A stretch of DNA of 43,039 nucleotides, taken from the NCBI GenBank assembly GCA_964419255.1, contig CAYQOU010000034.1, positions 1 to 43,039 on the forward strand, written 5' to 3'. Origin of the DNA: CAZPHU01 sp964419255 (GTDB taxonomy: Bacteria > Fibrobacterota > Chitinivibrionia > Chitinivibrionales > CAYFVL01). Numbering within the stretch: position 1 is the first letter of the stretch; each line of letters begins with the position of its first letter. Positions 1 through 8,555 of this stretch are shown piece by piece. The position numbers and the translations under genes are program-made. The notes beneath the pieces were generated by a model. The model saw nothing but the letters and a program-made list of their open reading frames with translations. It was not told the origin of the DNA and did no database searches.

Positions 1-427
1 TATTAATTTGTTGAAATCTGTGGCCCATGATGTGTGTTTTTGGTCTCGGCACGCTCCGCTCACCTCGATTCATGCAGTCTTCTCCGCATGCCCACCATCT
101 CGTGTTTATGCCGGCGGGGGTTGGGGGGCGGCAGCCCCACTGAGGGGGCAGGTCGAGATCCACTCCGCGCTCGGCTTAGCGGCAGTCGGACAAAAAGAGC
201 CGAGGAACGAGGATCCTTTTTGGACTACTGCCGCTTAGCCGAGCGCGGAGTTAGCTCGACCGAGGGGGAGACTTCCCCCTTTAGATGTTTTTAAGGGCTC
301 ACAATTCCTTCCAACCGCACTTCCCTTCAAAAAGATTTGTTCATCTCAGCCGAAATATAGATAACGCTTACTATATGGCCCCCACAGATCCATCCGCTGC
401 TTCGCCGTATGGCAGAATGGTATTTTT
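1..427. other. Non-coding region upstream of hrpA
   Basis: No convincing gene is seen here. The two short overlapping plus-strand frames lack a ribosome binding site and run through strong secondary structure. The stretch holds a small hairpin (GGGGC 125-129 with GCCCC 134-138), a long inverted repeat at 151-261, and a second G/C hairpin (GGGGGA with TCCCCC) at about 264-279. The motif GAGGGGG occurs at 142-148 and again at 262-268, just outside the two arms of the long repeat. The last 100 bases before hrpA show no clear promoter. Confidence 0.6.
151..261. repeat. Long imperfect inverted repeat (47/46-bp arms)
   Basis: The left arm (151-197) and the reverse complement of the right arm (216-261) match at most positions. 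The conserved core ACTCCGCGCTCGGCT is followed by AGCGGCAGT, and the outer ends are GGTCGAG and CTCGACC. An 18-base loop lies between the arms. Both arms keep their identity in non-coding DNA, which is more than expected from chance. It could be a miniature inverted-repeat element, a hairpin RNA or a structured barrier. There is no run of T after it, so it is not a standard terminator. Confidence 0.8.
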
Positions 428-3400
428 GTGCCTATGTCCGATCAGTACATCATGAAAGACAGACCGCAAAGCCGCCCGTTTACCTACGATCCGAGCTTGC
501 CGATTCACCAGAAACGTGAGGAGATTGTCGATTCTATCCGCACCAATCCGGTGACCATCGTCGCCGGGGAAACCGGCTCGGGTAAAACCACGCAGCTTCC
601 CCTGATGTGCCTGGAGGCTGGGCGCGGGGTCGGTGGACGAATCGGCTGCACGCAGCCGCGGCGAATCGCCGCGGTCTCTCTGGCCGGTCATGTGGCCGAG
701 GCTTTCGGGTCGGATACCGGCAGGGATGTAGGATATAAGGTGCGGTTTTCAGATTCTGTCTCATCCCAGACCCGCATAAAATTTGTCACCGACGGCATGC
801 TTCTGGCCGAACTGGGGCAGGATAAGCTTCTCAGGGAATATGACACCATCATAGTAGATGAAGCACACGAGCGGTCGGTTAACATAGATTTTCTTCTGGG
901 CTACTTTCGTTCACTGCTGCACAAACGTCCGGAATTGCGGCTGATTATCTCCTCGGCCACAATCGACACCAATCTTTTCTCCCGCGCCTTTAACCATGCG
1001 CCGGTGGTTTATGCATCCGGCAGAATGTACCAGGTGGACATTCGTTATCAGCCGGCAATCGAGCTGTGGCAGGGCAATCGGCTGGACGGGTACATAGAGG
1101 GTGCGGTCCAGGCGATTCGAAGCCTCTTGGAAAGCGACGATTCGGGGGATATGCTGGTGTTTCTTCCCACCACCGAGGATATCAGAGAGGTCATCGCCAG
1201 AATACGACCGCTTGCGGAAGAGAAAAACCGGGAGGTTTTACCGCTCCACAGCCGACTTCCGATAGCGGAGCAGAGCAGGATATTTAATGATCCCGGCAAA
1301 CCAAGGATCGTCGTTTCCACAAATATAGCCGAGACTTCCTTGACCGTGCCAAACATAAAGTATGTTATCGACTCCGGGCTCGCACGAGTCAGCCGCTACG
1401 ATCCCTCCGCGGGTATAACCCGCATGCCGATCCAGCCCGTCAGCAGAGCCTCCGCGAGTCAGCGCGCCGGACGGTGCGGACGGGTACGGGATGGTATCTG
1501 TATTCGACTGTATTCCGAGAAGGATTTCAATAACCGGCCCGCATTCTCTCTACCCGAAATCAAACGCTGCAATCTCGCCGGTGTGCTGCTTCAGATGGCA
1601 TACCTGGGGCTGGGCAACGCCTCGACATTCCCTTTCCTGCAGCGTCCCGGTTTCAAGGCGATAAACGATGGAATCCATACGCTTCGGCTGCTTGGTGCAT
1701 TCAATCGTAAGGCACACCTGACACATCTGGGAAAAAAAATGGCACGCCTGCCGCTTGATCCTCCCGTTGCCCGTATGCTTTTGTACGCACAGAAGTTGGG
1801 AGTGGTGGAGGAGATCACGGTAATCGCCTCTGCCCTCTCTATCGATGATCCCCTGCTCGGCAGCGATAATACACACGGCTCAGGAAAGAGTAATACCCAT
1901 CCCGATTCCGATTTTCTTACATATTTGAACCTGTGGAAAAAGTATCGGGGAAATTGCCGGTCACAGCCCCCGGTTGCACTGAAATCATTCTGCGAACAGC
2001 ACGGGCTTTCATTACAGAGGATGCGCGAGTGGCAATATACGCACAAGCAGATTTCTCGCATTTGTAAAAGACTGCTGCAGCCCCCCAAAAACTTCTCCGA
2101 CAATCGGTCTCCCCGACAAAGATATGCGGCTGTCCATCAGAGCCTGCTTGCCGGACTCATCGGAAATTGTGCGGTTCGCCAGGATAACGGCCTGTACCGG
2201 GGATTGCAGGAGCACGATATCATGGTCCACCCCTCCTCTACTCTCTTCAGGAAGAAACCGCGGTGGATCTTGTTTCACCAGCTGGTGGAAACAAAACGTT
2301 TATACGGCCGCGTAGCCGCAATCATAAAGCCTCAGTGGATAGAGCAGGTATATCCACAACGCTGCCGGCACCATTTCCGTGATCCCTGGTTCGATGAAGA
2401 AACGGGCAGGGTGAAGGCTCATGAGGAGGTGAGTTTCGGAAGATTCTTGCTGGTTCAGAACCGGCATATCGACCTGAAGGAAAAAGATGCCTCTAAGGCA
2501 CGGGAGATATTCATCCGCGAGGCGCTGGTGAATGAAAGAATCGGAGACAGTTTTCGTTTCATAAGACACAACAGGCGTATTATCGATAATGTTCTCATAG
2601 CCCAACAGAAACTGCGCACGCACTCTATTTACAAAGGGGATTGGGTAATCGAGCAGTTTTACTCGGATCAGCTGCCCGAAAATATATACAGCATGCATGA
2701 TCTGCTCGGATACATCCACCGTATGCATGATGATACGTTTCTTTTCTTGCAGCAGCATGTAGCGGCAAATCCTGTCCCACAGGAACTGAAACACTATCCG
2801 GATACGATCAGGGTTGGTGATTACCACTTACCGGTACGATATCGTTTCGACAGGCAAAGTGCCCAAGACGGAGCGGAAATCCGCGTGCCATATTCGTTGT
2901 ATAGATCACTTCCCAGCTGGTACTGGGAGTGGCTTCTGCCGGTGTATAAGAGGCAACGAATAGAATATTTTCTTTCACTAATCGGAGATGATCTCCATAA
3001 AAAAGGCATAGAGGCGGTTGAAGCACATAAACGGCTGGAACAAGCTTTACATATCGCATACGGACCTTTTCAGGATGCGCTGATCGATGCGACACGCGAT
3101 ACTCTGGGGTTATCAGTGGATTCTGAAGAGATTCCTGTGGTGCTGTTTCCGAATCATTTGTGGCCCCTGATAACCGTTCATGACACAAGGGGCGAGGTGC
3201 TCGACTCCTTTCGTCCCCCCGGCCGGCCGCCCCAGCTTCCGATACCTGAGTCGGGCAAACGTGAAAGTGTATGGGAGATCTGCTGCAGTAAGTGGGAGCG
3301 AATAGATATTGATGAATGGGACTGGGATACACTTCCTGATCTGGTACCGGTGGCATCCCCCGGTCAGCTTCAGCCCTGCGGGGGTATACCAGCCTTGACA

Positions 3401-4180
3401 GTAGAGGGCTCGACGATTGCACTCCGCGTGTTTTGGTCCAGGCCGCATGCACAGGATGCGCACGCCGCAGCAGTGAGGGTTCTTATGGAAAACAGTCTGG
3501 CAGAGGAGCTTGCCTGGTCGGAAACCGAACTCTCTCTACCCCTCCAGCTTGTCCGCAATGGCAAGCGGATCTCAGACAGTGACATTCTCCATGAAGCCTT
3601 CAAACGCATTTTCAGAGAATATGTATTGGCACTCCCCCCCACTCTTCCCCGCAGCCGCAAGGCTTTTGTATCTTGTATCTCCCGGAGCGCGGATCGCCTC
3701 AAAAATGCCGAGACTGAGATTATTTCACTTCTGGAAAGATGTGTAGAAAGGTATATCAACTGCAACTGCCTGATACAATCTATGGTCAAAAAACATAGAG
3801 GCACCTTCCATCGAAAGATTGCCGATGATTTGAAGGAAGAAATTACCGATTACGGCAACCGCATCCTCGATGCGCGCCTGCCGTTTGCCGTTATTCGACA
3901 TCTACCCGAAGACCTTGACTGCCTTTATAGACGAATAGAGGTGGCATTTCTTCATACAGGCTCCTACCGTAAGAAAATGGAAACGGTTACAAAGCTCCGC
4001 TCCACTCTTAAAGAGGCATCTAAACGTTCGGATTTTGTCAACCAACATAGGCTGGCGATACTATATCGGGAAATCGAACAGTATACGCATCAGCAATTTT
4101 CCACAAAATGTAAAAAAAAGCAACTGTTGCTCAGTGCCGATGATATTCTGGCACATATCAGGTCGCTGAAAACTCGCTGA
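428..4180 (+). CDS. hrpA: ATP-dependent RNA helicase HrpA (DEAH family)
   Basis: This 1250-residue protein is close to the length of E. coli HrpA. Seen in the sequence: Walker A GETGSGKTT at 47-55, the DEAH box at 144-147 followed by ERS, the SAT motif at 176-178, and motif VI QRAGRCGR near 345. A long C-terminal half (about 600-1250) fits the DUF3418 region of HrpA. HrpA-type helicases unwind RNA in the cytoplasm using ATP, and in E. coli HrpA resolves stalled ribosomes. The frame opens with GTG at 428; ATG codons at 434 and 452 are alternatives, and none has a good Shine-Dalgarno. It stands alone, with no gene close by on the same strand. Confidence 0.95.
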   Translation: MPMSDQYIMKDRPQSRPFTYDPSLPIHQKREEIVDSIRTNPVTIVAGETGSGKTTQLPLMCLEAGRGVGGRIGCTQPRRIAAVSLAGHVAEAFGSDTGRDVGYKVRFSDSVSSQTRIKFVTDGMLLAELGQDKLLREYDTIIVDEAHERSVNIDFLLGYFRSLLHKRPELRLIISSATIDTNLFSRAFNHAPVVYASGRMYQVDIRYQPAIELWQGNRLDGYIEGAVQAIRSLLESDDSGDMLVFLPTTEDIREVIARIRPLAEEKNREVLPLHSRLPIAEQSRIFNDPGKPRIVVSTNIAETSLTVPNIKYVIDSGLARVSRYDPSAGITRMPIQPVSRASASQRAGRCGRVRDGICIRLYSEKDFNNRPAFSLPEIKRCNLAGVLLQMAYLGLGNASTFPFLQRPGFKAINDGIHTLRLLGAFNRKAHLTHLGKKMARLPLDPPVARMLLYAQKLGVVEEITVIASALSIDDPLLGSDNTHGSGKSNTHPDSDFLTYLNLWKKYRGNCRSQPPVALKSFCEQHGLSLQRMREWQYTHKQISRICKRLLQPPKNFSDNRSPRQRYAAVHQSLLAGLIGNCAVRQDNGLYRGLQEHDIMVHPSSTLFRKKPRWILFHQLVETKRLYGRVAAIIKPQWIEQVYPQRCRHHFRDPWFDEETGRVKAHEEVSFGRFLLVQNRHIDLKEKDASKAREIFIREALVNERIGDSFRFIRHNRRIIDNVLIAQQKLRTHSIYKGDWVIEQFYSDQLPENIYSMHDLLGYIHRMHDDTFLFLQQHVAANPVPQELKHYPDTIRVGDYHLPVRYRFDRQSAQDGAEIRVPYSLYRSLPSWYWEWLLPVYKRQRIEYFLSLIGDDLHKKGIEAVEAHKRLEQALHIAYGPFQDALIDATRDTLGLSVDSEEIPVVLFPNHLWPLITVHDTRGEVLDSFRPPGRPPQLPIPESGKRESVWEICCSKWERIDIDEWDWDTLPDLVPVASPGQLQPCGGIPALTVEGSTIALRVFWSRPHAQDAHAAAVRVLMENSLAEELAWSETELSLPLQLVRNGKRISDSDILHEAFKRIFREYVLALPPTLPRSRKAFVSCISRSADRLKNAETEIISLLERCVERYINCNCLIQSMVKKHRGTFHRKIADDLKEEITDYGNRILDARLPFAVIRHLPEDLDCLYRRIEVAFLHTGSYRKKMETVTKLRSTLKEASKRSDFVNQHRLAILYREIEQYTHQQFSTKCKKKQLLLSADDILAHIRSLKTR

Positions 4181-4492
4181 TATTTAATAGCTCAAATACC
4201 ACCTTGAATTATCCTTAGACAGTAAGGGCATGCAATTTACCTATTTACGGTATGCAACTGGAATGTTATCTTCATGAATTAAATCCCGCCAGGATGAACC
4301 GGCGGTAAAATGGCTGCTCAAATAACAAACCGAAAAGTTCTCCCATATATAGAAGGTCACTAAATCTTGAATGAGTACCGTTGAAACAGGAAGTAACGGT
4401 TTCGTATCGGTGGCAAGATTCATTCTGACATCCTGATCGGGCTGCTTTTTAGAAGATGGGTACATGATTTGCTTCGATTTCGGATACGTTCA
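4181..4492. other. Intergenic region between hrpA and the PAP2 gene
   Basis: No supported gene. It holds weak inverted repeats: CCTTA 4213-4217 with TAAGG 4223-4227, and CCGCC with GGCGG around 4288-4307. None is followed by a T run, so no terminator for hrpA can be called. A sigma54-like promoter sits at its right end and is listed separately. A 74-codon minus-strand frame at 4241-4465 looks non-coding. Confidence 0.5.
4457..4473 (+). promoter_or_regulatory. Possible sigma54 promoter of the PAP2 gene
   Basis: GG at 4459-4460 and GC at 4471-4472 are separated by exactly ten bases, with TTGCT at the -12 side and GGTAC at the -24 side (consensus GGCAC). Transcription would begin near 4484, just before the ATG at 4493, giving a very short leader. 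A sigma54 activator is encoded at 19062-20444. The match is imperfect and could be chance. Confidence 0.3.
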
Positions 4493-5308
4493 ATGAAAAA
4501 GGTAAAAATGGTGGAAACAAAAAGTAAAATGCTTTGTGTAAGTCTCATACTGATATTTGCAATATCGGTTGGGTCTGTGCATGCAGATGACACACTGGAG
4601 ATTTCGCCCCGCATAGATATTCCATTGCTGGCAGCCACCGGCGGTGTGGGTGCCGGTATCGCCCTTATTCGAGCCGAACGGTTCATACCCGTCGATTTTA
4701 AAGGTCAAAAACAGCTGATCAATCCGATAGACAGGCCGTTTGCCGGAATCTATCGCCCCGAGGCTGCCGGGATTTCAGACGCGACCCTTGCCGCTACCAT
4801 CCTGGCCTCGCCTGTCTTTCTTGCCTTCACCCACAACCAACCAAACAGTTTCGTCGATGGACTCTTTCTGGTTACCGAATCGTTTGCAATCTGTAATTTC
4901 TTGCTACAGATTACAAAAACTGCGGTAAGCCGCCCCCGTCCCCTGATGTATGCGGACGATCTGCCTTTTCGACAACGTGCGCGGGCGGACAACTTTCTTT
5001 CCTTTTTTTCGGGACATGCAGCGGTATCCTTTTCTTTTGCTACTACAACAACCATGGTTTTTGCCGCAAGTGATTTAGAAAATTCTCTTAAGGCAGCAAC
5101 TGCAGCGACTAGCTTCAGTCTTGCCACTGCCACCGCGATCCTTCGGGTGGCAGCAGGAAAGCACTTTATCACGGATGTAGTATCCGGGGCATTGATCGGT
5201 GTGGCCACATCGATGATTGTCATCGAGTTACACAAAAAAGTGCCGCAAAGACGATTAACGCAAGGAGAAGGTAGCGCAACCGTGTTTTCTCTATCCCTGC
5301 CGCTATGA
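4493..5308 (+). CDS. PAP2-family phosphatase, exported or membrane-bound
   Basis: The protein carries the three PAP2 (type 2 phosphatidic acid phosphatase) motifs. Numbered from this start, they are KTAVSRPRP at 142-150, SGHA at 173-176, and R218-x5-H224-x3-D228. An N-terminal hydrophobic stretch ending in SVHADD looks like a cleavable signal peptide, and further hydrophobic helices suggest membrane association. PAP2 enzymes remove phosphate from lipids such as phosphatidate or undecaprenyl pyrophosphate; the substrate cannot be told here. The frame extends to a TTG at 4469, but ATG 4493 gives a normal signal peptide. ATG 4508, preceded by AAAGGT, is an equally good start (266 residues). It converges with the RHH gene, with only nine bases between the stops. 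Confidence 0.85.
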   Translation: MKKVKMVETKSKMLCVSLILIFAISVGSVHADDTLEISPRIDIPLLAATGGVGAGIALIRAERFIPVDFKGQKQLINPIDRPFAGIYRPEAAGISDATLAATILASPVFLAFTHNQPNSFVDGLFLVTESFAICNFLLQITKTAVSRPRPLMYADDLPFRQRARADNFLSFFSGHAAVSFSFATTTTMVFAASDLENSLKAATAATSFSLATATAILRVAAGKHFITDVVSGALIGVATSMIVIELHKKVPQRRLTQGEGSATVFSLSLPL

Positions 5309-5317
5309 ACAGATTTT

Positions 5318-5611
5318 TTACTGTTGAATCCCCAGGTATGCTCTCAACGCACCATTCACCTGATCCTGAAAGCTCTGATTACTCTGCGCCTTGAAGTTGC
5401 GCATCGCGTACCAGACATCGGGATCAAAGCCGATGCGGGTATAATGACGGCCGGCGGGAATATTCTTCGGTGGACGTCCACGCAAAGGTCTGTCCCGGGC
5501 TGCCTCCTTTCGCCGCTGCTCACGTACATGTATTGGATCCAGGTTGCCGACACGAACATCCTGCACCCGCGCACCCAGATCGCGTTCGACTTTTTCGAAA
5601 TCTATGTTCAT
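5318..5611 (-). CDS. Small ribbon-helix-helix-like DNA-binding protein, partner of ParA
   Basis: This 97-residue protein has a basic N-terminal half containing RGRPPK (an AT-hook-like motif, about 44-49). The C-terminal segment starts at HYTRIGFDP and could form the strand-helix-helix of a CopG/ParG-type fold. It starts with ATG inside the stop of the ParA gene (ATGA overlap) and has a strong GGAGG just upstream, so the two are translationally coupled. By analogy with ParF/ParG and delta/omega systems, I infer that it binds the palindromic site upstream of parA and that its tail stimulates the ATPase. I do not recognise the exact family. It could instead be an adaptor that links ParA to a cargo. 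Confidence 0.7.
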   Translation of the reverse strand: MNIDFEKVERDLGARVQDVRVGNLDPIHVREQRRKEAARDRPLRGRPPKNIPAGRHYTRIGFDPDVWYAMRNFKAQSNQSFQDQVNGALRAYLGIQQ

Positions 5612-6447
5612 GCTTTCCTCCTCTCCCAGTATCGTTTCCGAGCCTGCTCAGCCTTAAAGGCTTTCTGTTTATGATGAAGATGCTCCTCTATTGCCTCCAC
5701 GCTCTCCATACCTTCATATATTTCGCACATAACTTTTATGACAAAGGGCATAACCTTGGCTTTCATCCGGGAGAAAAACATCACTTTCCGAAGAGCATCC
5801 ATCTCATCAAATACATCATCAAAGGGAATCGCAGTTGTGACCGCACCGGGAAACCGTTTCTGCAGCATCTGAAGATACCCTTCGTCCTTCCTGCGTCGCC
5901 GCATTCCGTTTGGCACTATTCGAATTCTTTTCAGTGACATACCCATGGTACGATCGAGCCAGACACATAACTCAAACAGCCCCTCACTCGATTTTGTGTT
6001 AAGCTCGCTTGGCACAACCACCATATCACTTGCGGCCACCGTAGAAGCCTGAAGCAGCTCGCTTCCGGGAGCATTATCGAATATAACCGCGTCGAATACC
6101 TTGGAAATACTGGACTTTTCCAACACTTCTTTCCAGATGTCAATGTGCGGAACATCAAAGTAAGAGAGCTGAGCAGAGGATGGGATGAAATAGAGCCCGT
6201 CAACCGATGTCTGCTGCACAGTGCGGTTCAGCAGCCGGTTAATGTTTTCGATGGAATCGATCCGATAAATATCCCGAACCGATTTTGTACGCAGGGATTT
6301 GGCCAAAGCATTACTGAGGTTATGCTGTTTGTCATTATCGATAAGAAGAACCTTTTTGCCGGTCAGCGCTATGCCTTGCCCCAACCAGGTGGCAATAGTA
6401 GTTTTGCCCACACCACCCTTATTGTTTAAGATAGAAAGTACTTTCAT
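5608..6447 (-). CDS. ParA-family ATPase
   Basis: This 279-residue protein has the deviant Walker A KGGVGKTT at 10-17 with the signature first lysine of the ParA/MinD group. A Walker A'-like LLIDNDKQHNLS follows, in which the usual DPQ has become DKQ. The Walker B region reads VIFDNAPG, near 115-122. ParA ATPases form nucleotide-dependent dimers on DNA and move plasmids, chromosomes or protein cargos. The length fits the small ParA class without an N-terminal DNA-binding domain, which usually pairs with RHH partners such as the next gene. A chromosomal setting among housekeeping genes, with no replication gene nearby, argues against a plain plasmid partition locus. No good Shine-Dalgarno lies next to the ATG; the nearest AGGAG is about 20 bases away. 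Confidence 0.9.
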   Translation of the reverse strand: MKVLSILNNKGGVGKTTIATWLGQGIALTGKKVLLIDNDKQHNLSNALAKSLRTKSVRDIYRIDSIENINRLLNRTVQQTSVDGLYFIPSSAQLSYFDVPHIDIWKEVLEKSSISKVFDAVIFDNAPGSELLQASTVAASDMVVVPSELNTKSSEGLFELCVWLDRTMGMSLKRIRIVPNGMRRRRKDEGYLQMLQKRFPGAVTTAIPFDDVFDEMDALRKVMFFSRMKAKVMPFVIKVMCEIYEGMESVEAIEEHLHHKQKAFKAEQARKRYWERRKA

Positions 6448-6505
6448 ATTTTTTTGTTACTTTTTCTCCTGCCGTTTTGATGTCATTTGCCGCCTGATCA
6501 ATGCT

Positions 6506-6554
6506 TGTATGATACATAATATACATTATTTGTACAAATTAACAAATAAGTATC
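6506..6554 (-). promoter_or_regulatory. parA promoter with nested palindromes (candidate operator or centromere site)
   Basis: Read on the minus strand, TTGTTA (6540-6545) and TATATT (6518-6523) are separated by 16 bases and make a plausible sigma70 promoter. The spacer contains the perfect palindrome ATTTGTACAAAT (6528-6539). Around it are TGTAT-G-ATACA (6506-6516), ATAAT/ATTAT (6516-6529), TTATTTGT/ACAAATAA (6526-6549) and GATAC/GTATC (6511-6554). Overlap of the palindromes with the promoter is the usual layout for autorepression by a ribbon-helix-helix partner. The function is inferred. Confidence 0.5.
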
Positions 6555-6630
6555 TTCACACGGAGATTCACACTATCAGCCATATATGGTCACCATCCAC
6601 TGCTTTTCTCCAACCGCGATCCATAAGCAG

Positions 6631-6668
6631 AAAAAAAAGGCCGGTCAATCGACCGGCCTTTTTTTTTG
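6631..6668 (-). terminator. Rho-independent terminator after ppiD
   Basis: GGCCGGTC (6639-6646) pairs with GACCGGCC (6651-6658) across a four-base loop. The stem is flanked by A and T runs on both sides, so it could work in either direction. It lies just after the ppiD stop on the minus strand and separates ppiD from parA. Confidence 0.9.
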
Positions 6669-6684
6669 AAATATTCTCGAGCGC

Positions 6685-8502
6685 TTATTCTGTATAGAAT
6701 TCCGCGAGACGATCCTCAACATCAGCCTGTTCTTTATAATGGGTATACCATTCAGAATATGCCCTCTGACGTTCCTGCTGAATCATCTTCTGCCTGATCT
6801 GTCTAACCTCTGCACCTTCCCAGGGAATCGAATCTATCTCCTCACGCCATAGAGGCTTTACCGAAAAATAGCCCTCATCTGATTCTATGATTCCTGTGCG
6901 CTGGCCTATCGGTGCGGCAAAAGCTGCTGCAACCGGCGGTGTGTTGTATCCGAGGCCCGATATATATCTCGAACGGGTTGTCGTATCGGTTACCCCCGCT
7001 ACCAGAATCGAATCTCTCTCCTTCAGATCGGCCAGCGAGGCCTCTTTTGGAAGATCTTCGAGTACACTCTGCAGGTGATTGCGAGCCTTGCGGCGCTGAA
7101 GTGAATCTATGAGCGTTTTTATGATTTGCCCGCGAACCTCACTCAACTCTAACACCCCTTCCTGGATACGATCGCTAACCTGCAGTATATAGAAAGCCTG
7201 AGTGTCCTCGAATTTTTCGATCGTTCCGACCTCCTGATTGAACGCCAGGGAAGCTGCCCCCTGCAGGTAACCAAGCTTGGGAATCTCATCTCCTCTGGTA
7301 AAATATCCGGTTGAATCGACCCGAAACTCACTTTTTTCAACTGCCTGAGCAAGGCCCTGATTGCGCGACTCCGTGATAACGCTGTCGGTAAGCTGCTCCA
7401 GACTATCGATAGTTTCTATCGAGGGAAGGACCTGTCGGAGAATGTGACTGGCCTTTACCTGAACAACGCTGTCGTCTTTCATTCTCTTATCTTCCACTTT
7501 AATCAGATGATACCCAAACTGGGTTTTTACCGGATCACTGATCGTGCCGGTATCAAGAGAAAAGGCGACATCATCAAACTGCTTGACCATTCTGCCACGG
7601 CCAAACCATCCAAGCGAACCTCCCTTAGCGGCCGATCCCGGATCATCCGATTCCATCTCCGCCTCTTCGGCAAAGGTGGATTCACCGCTCTGGATACGCT
7701 GTTTGATCTGAAGCATCTCGTCACGAAATGATTGTTCATCCTGCGGTGTAGGAACCTTTGGAATCCGTATAAACTTCAGAGACGCCCGCCGATCCGAATG
7801 GAAACTGTCCTGATGAGTCTCATAATACTGTGAAATCATCTTGTCGGTGATTTCCGAGGAATCTATTGTAAAAGAAGAGGGACTCGCCTTGACATACTCG
7901 AAAACTCCCTCTTGGTTTTGCTCCTTGTACTCCCGGGCTATTTCCTGACGGGTCGGCATCTTTGCACTTTCCAGAAGTGTCTGCAGCGTGCTCATCGGGA
8001 TTAACATTTCTCCCGTGTGTTGCTCAAACGTCCGCAACCATTCATACTGATAGCTTTCGGGAGTATTGAGAAACTGAACAAATTTCGACGTATCAAAAAC
8101 ACTGTCCGTCTGAAACTGTGGCACCGACATCACCTCCTGGGGAGGATTATTGCGCAGATACTGAAATATCTCCTCCGCGCTTGCCCCCAGCTTCATCTGT
8201 TCGAAAACGCGGGAAAGTAGAATGCGGCTTATCTCCGTTTCCAGCACCTGACGAGGAATCATGCGGCTCTGCTGAGGCGGAAGTTCGCCCTGCGCACGCA
8301 TAAGCTGATTTTCACGCTCCATGTTCACCATCTGATCGAATCTCTGCAGAGGAATTTCTTCTCCTCCCACCTTGGCGATATAACCGGTATCCTGTTGCCA
8401 TCCGGTAAACTCCATCCCCCACGACAGGAAAATGGTACCGACAAAGGCAATGATAACCACCCACATGATTGCAGGTGCAAATTGTCGCATTTTGTTAATC
8501 AT
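6685..8502 (-). CDS. ppiD: PpiD/SurA-like periplasmic peptidyl-prolyl isomerase and chaperone
   Basis: This 605-residue protein begins with a short basic segment and one membrane helix (about 8-30), as in PpiD. A SurA_N-like chaperone region follows, then a parvulin (PpiC) domain at about 240-350 that contains GGSLGWFGRGRM and TQFGYHLIKV. The C-terminal 250 residues fit a second, degenerate rotamase-like part. PpiD-type proteins are anchored in the inner membrane, face the periplasm and help newly exported proteins fold. The start is supported by GGAG eight bases upstream. It lies 53 bases after ctpA on the same strand, so the two may be co-transcribed. A strong terminator follows. Confidence 0.85.
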   Translation of the reverse strand: MINKMRQFAPAIMWVVIIAFVGTIFLSWGMEFTGWQQDTGYIAKVGGEEIPLQRFDQMVNMERENQLMRAQGELPPQQSRMIPRQVLETEISRILLSRVFEQMKLGASAEEIFQYLRNNPPQEVMSVPQFQTDSVFDTSKFVQFLNTPESYQYEWLRTFEQHTGEMLIPMSTLQTLLESAKMPTRQEIAREYKEQNQEGVFEYVKASPSSFTIDSSEITDKMISQYYETHQDSFHSDRRASLKFIRIPKVPTPQDEQSFRDEMLQIKQRIQSGESTFAEEAEMESDDPGSAAKGGSLGWFGRGRMVKQFDDVAFSLDTGTISDPVKTQFGYHLIKVEDKRMKDDSVVQVKASHILRQVLPSIETIDSLEQLTDSVITESRNQGLAQAVEKSEFRVDSTGYFTRGDEIPKLGYLQGAASLAFNQEVGTIEKFEDTQAFYILQVSDRIQEGVLELSEVRGQIIKTLIDSLQRRKARNHLQSVLEDLPKEASLADLKERDSILVAGVTDTTTRSRYISGLGYNTPPVAAAFAAPIGQRTGIIESDEGYFSVKPLWREEIDSIPWEGAEVRQIRQKMIQQERQRAYSEWYTHYKEQADVEDRLAEFYTE

Positions 8503-8555
8503 ACACGTGTCTCCATCTCCAACGCATCAAAACTACATACATTTCTATGCCTCCC

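Noticed and set aside
8..294. Two overlapping short plus-strand frames at the left edge
   Set aside because: No ribosome binding site, low-complexity protein, and they run through the long inverted repeat.
4241..4465. 74-codon minus-strand frame between hrpA and the PAP2 gene
   Set aside because: No ribosome binding site, no recognisable protein features, and it overlaps the likely PAP2 promoter.
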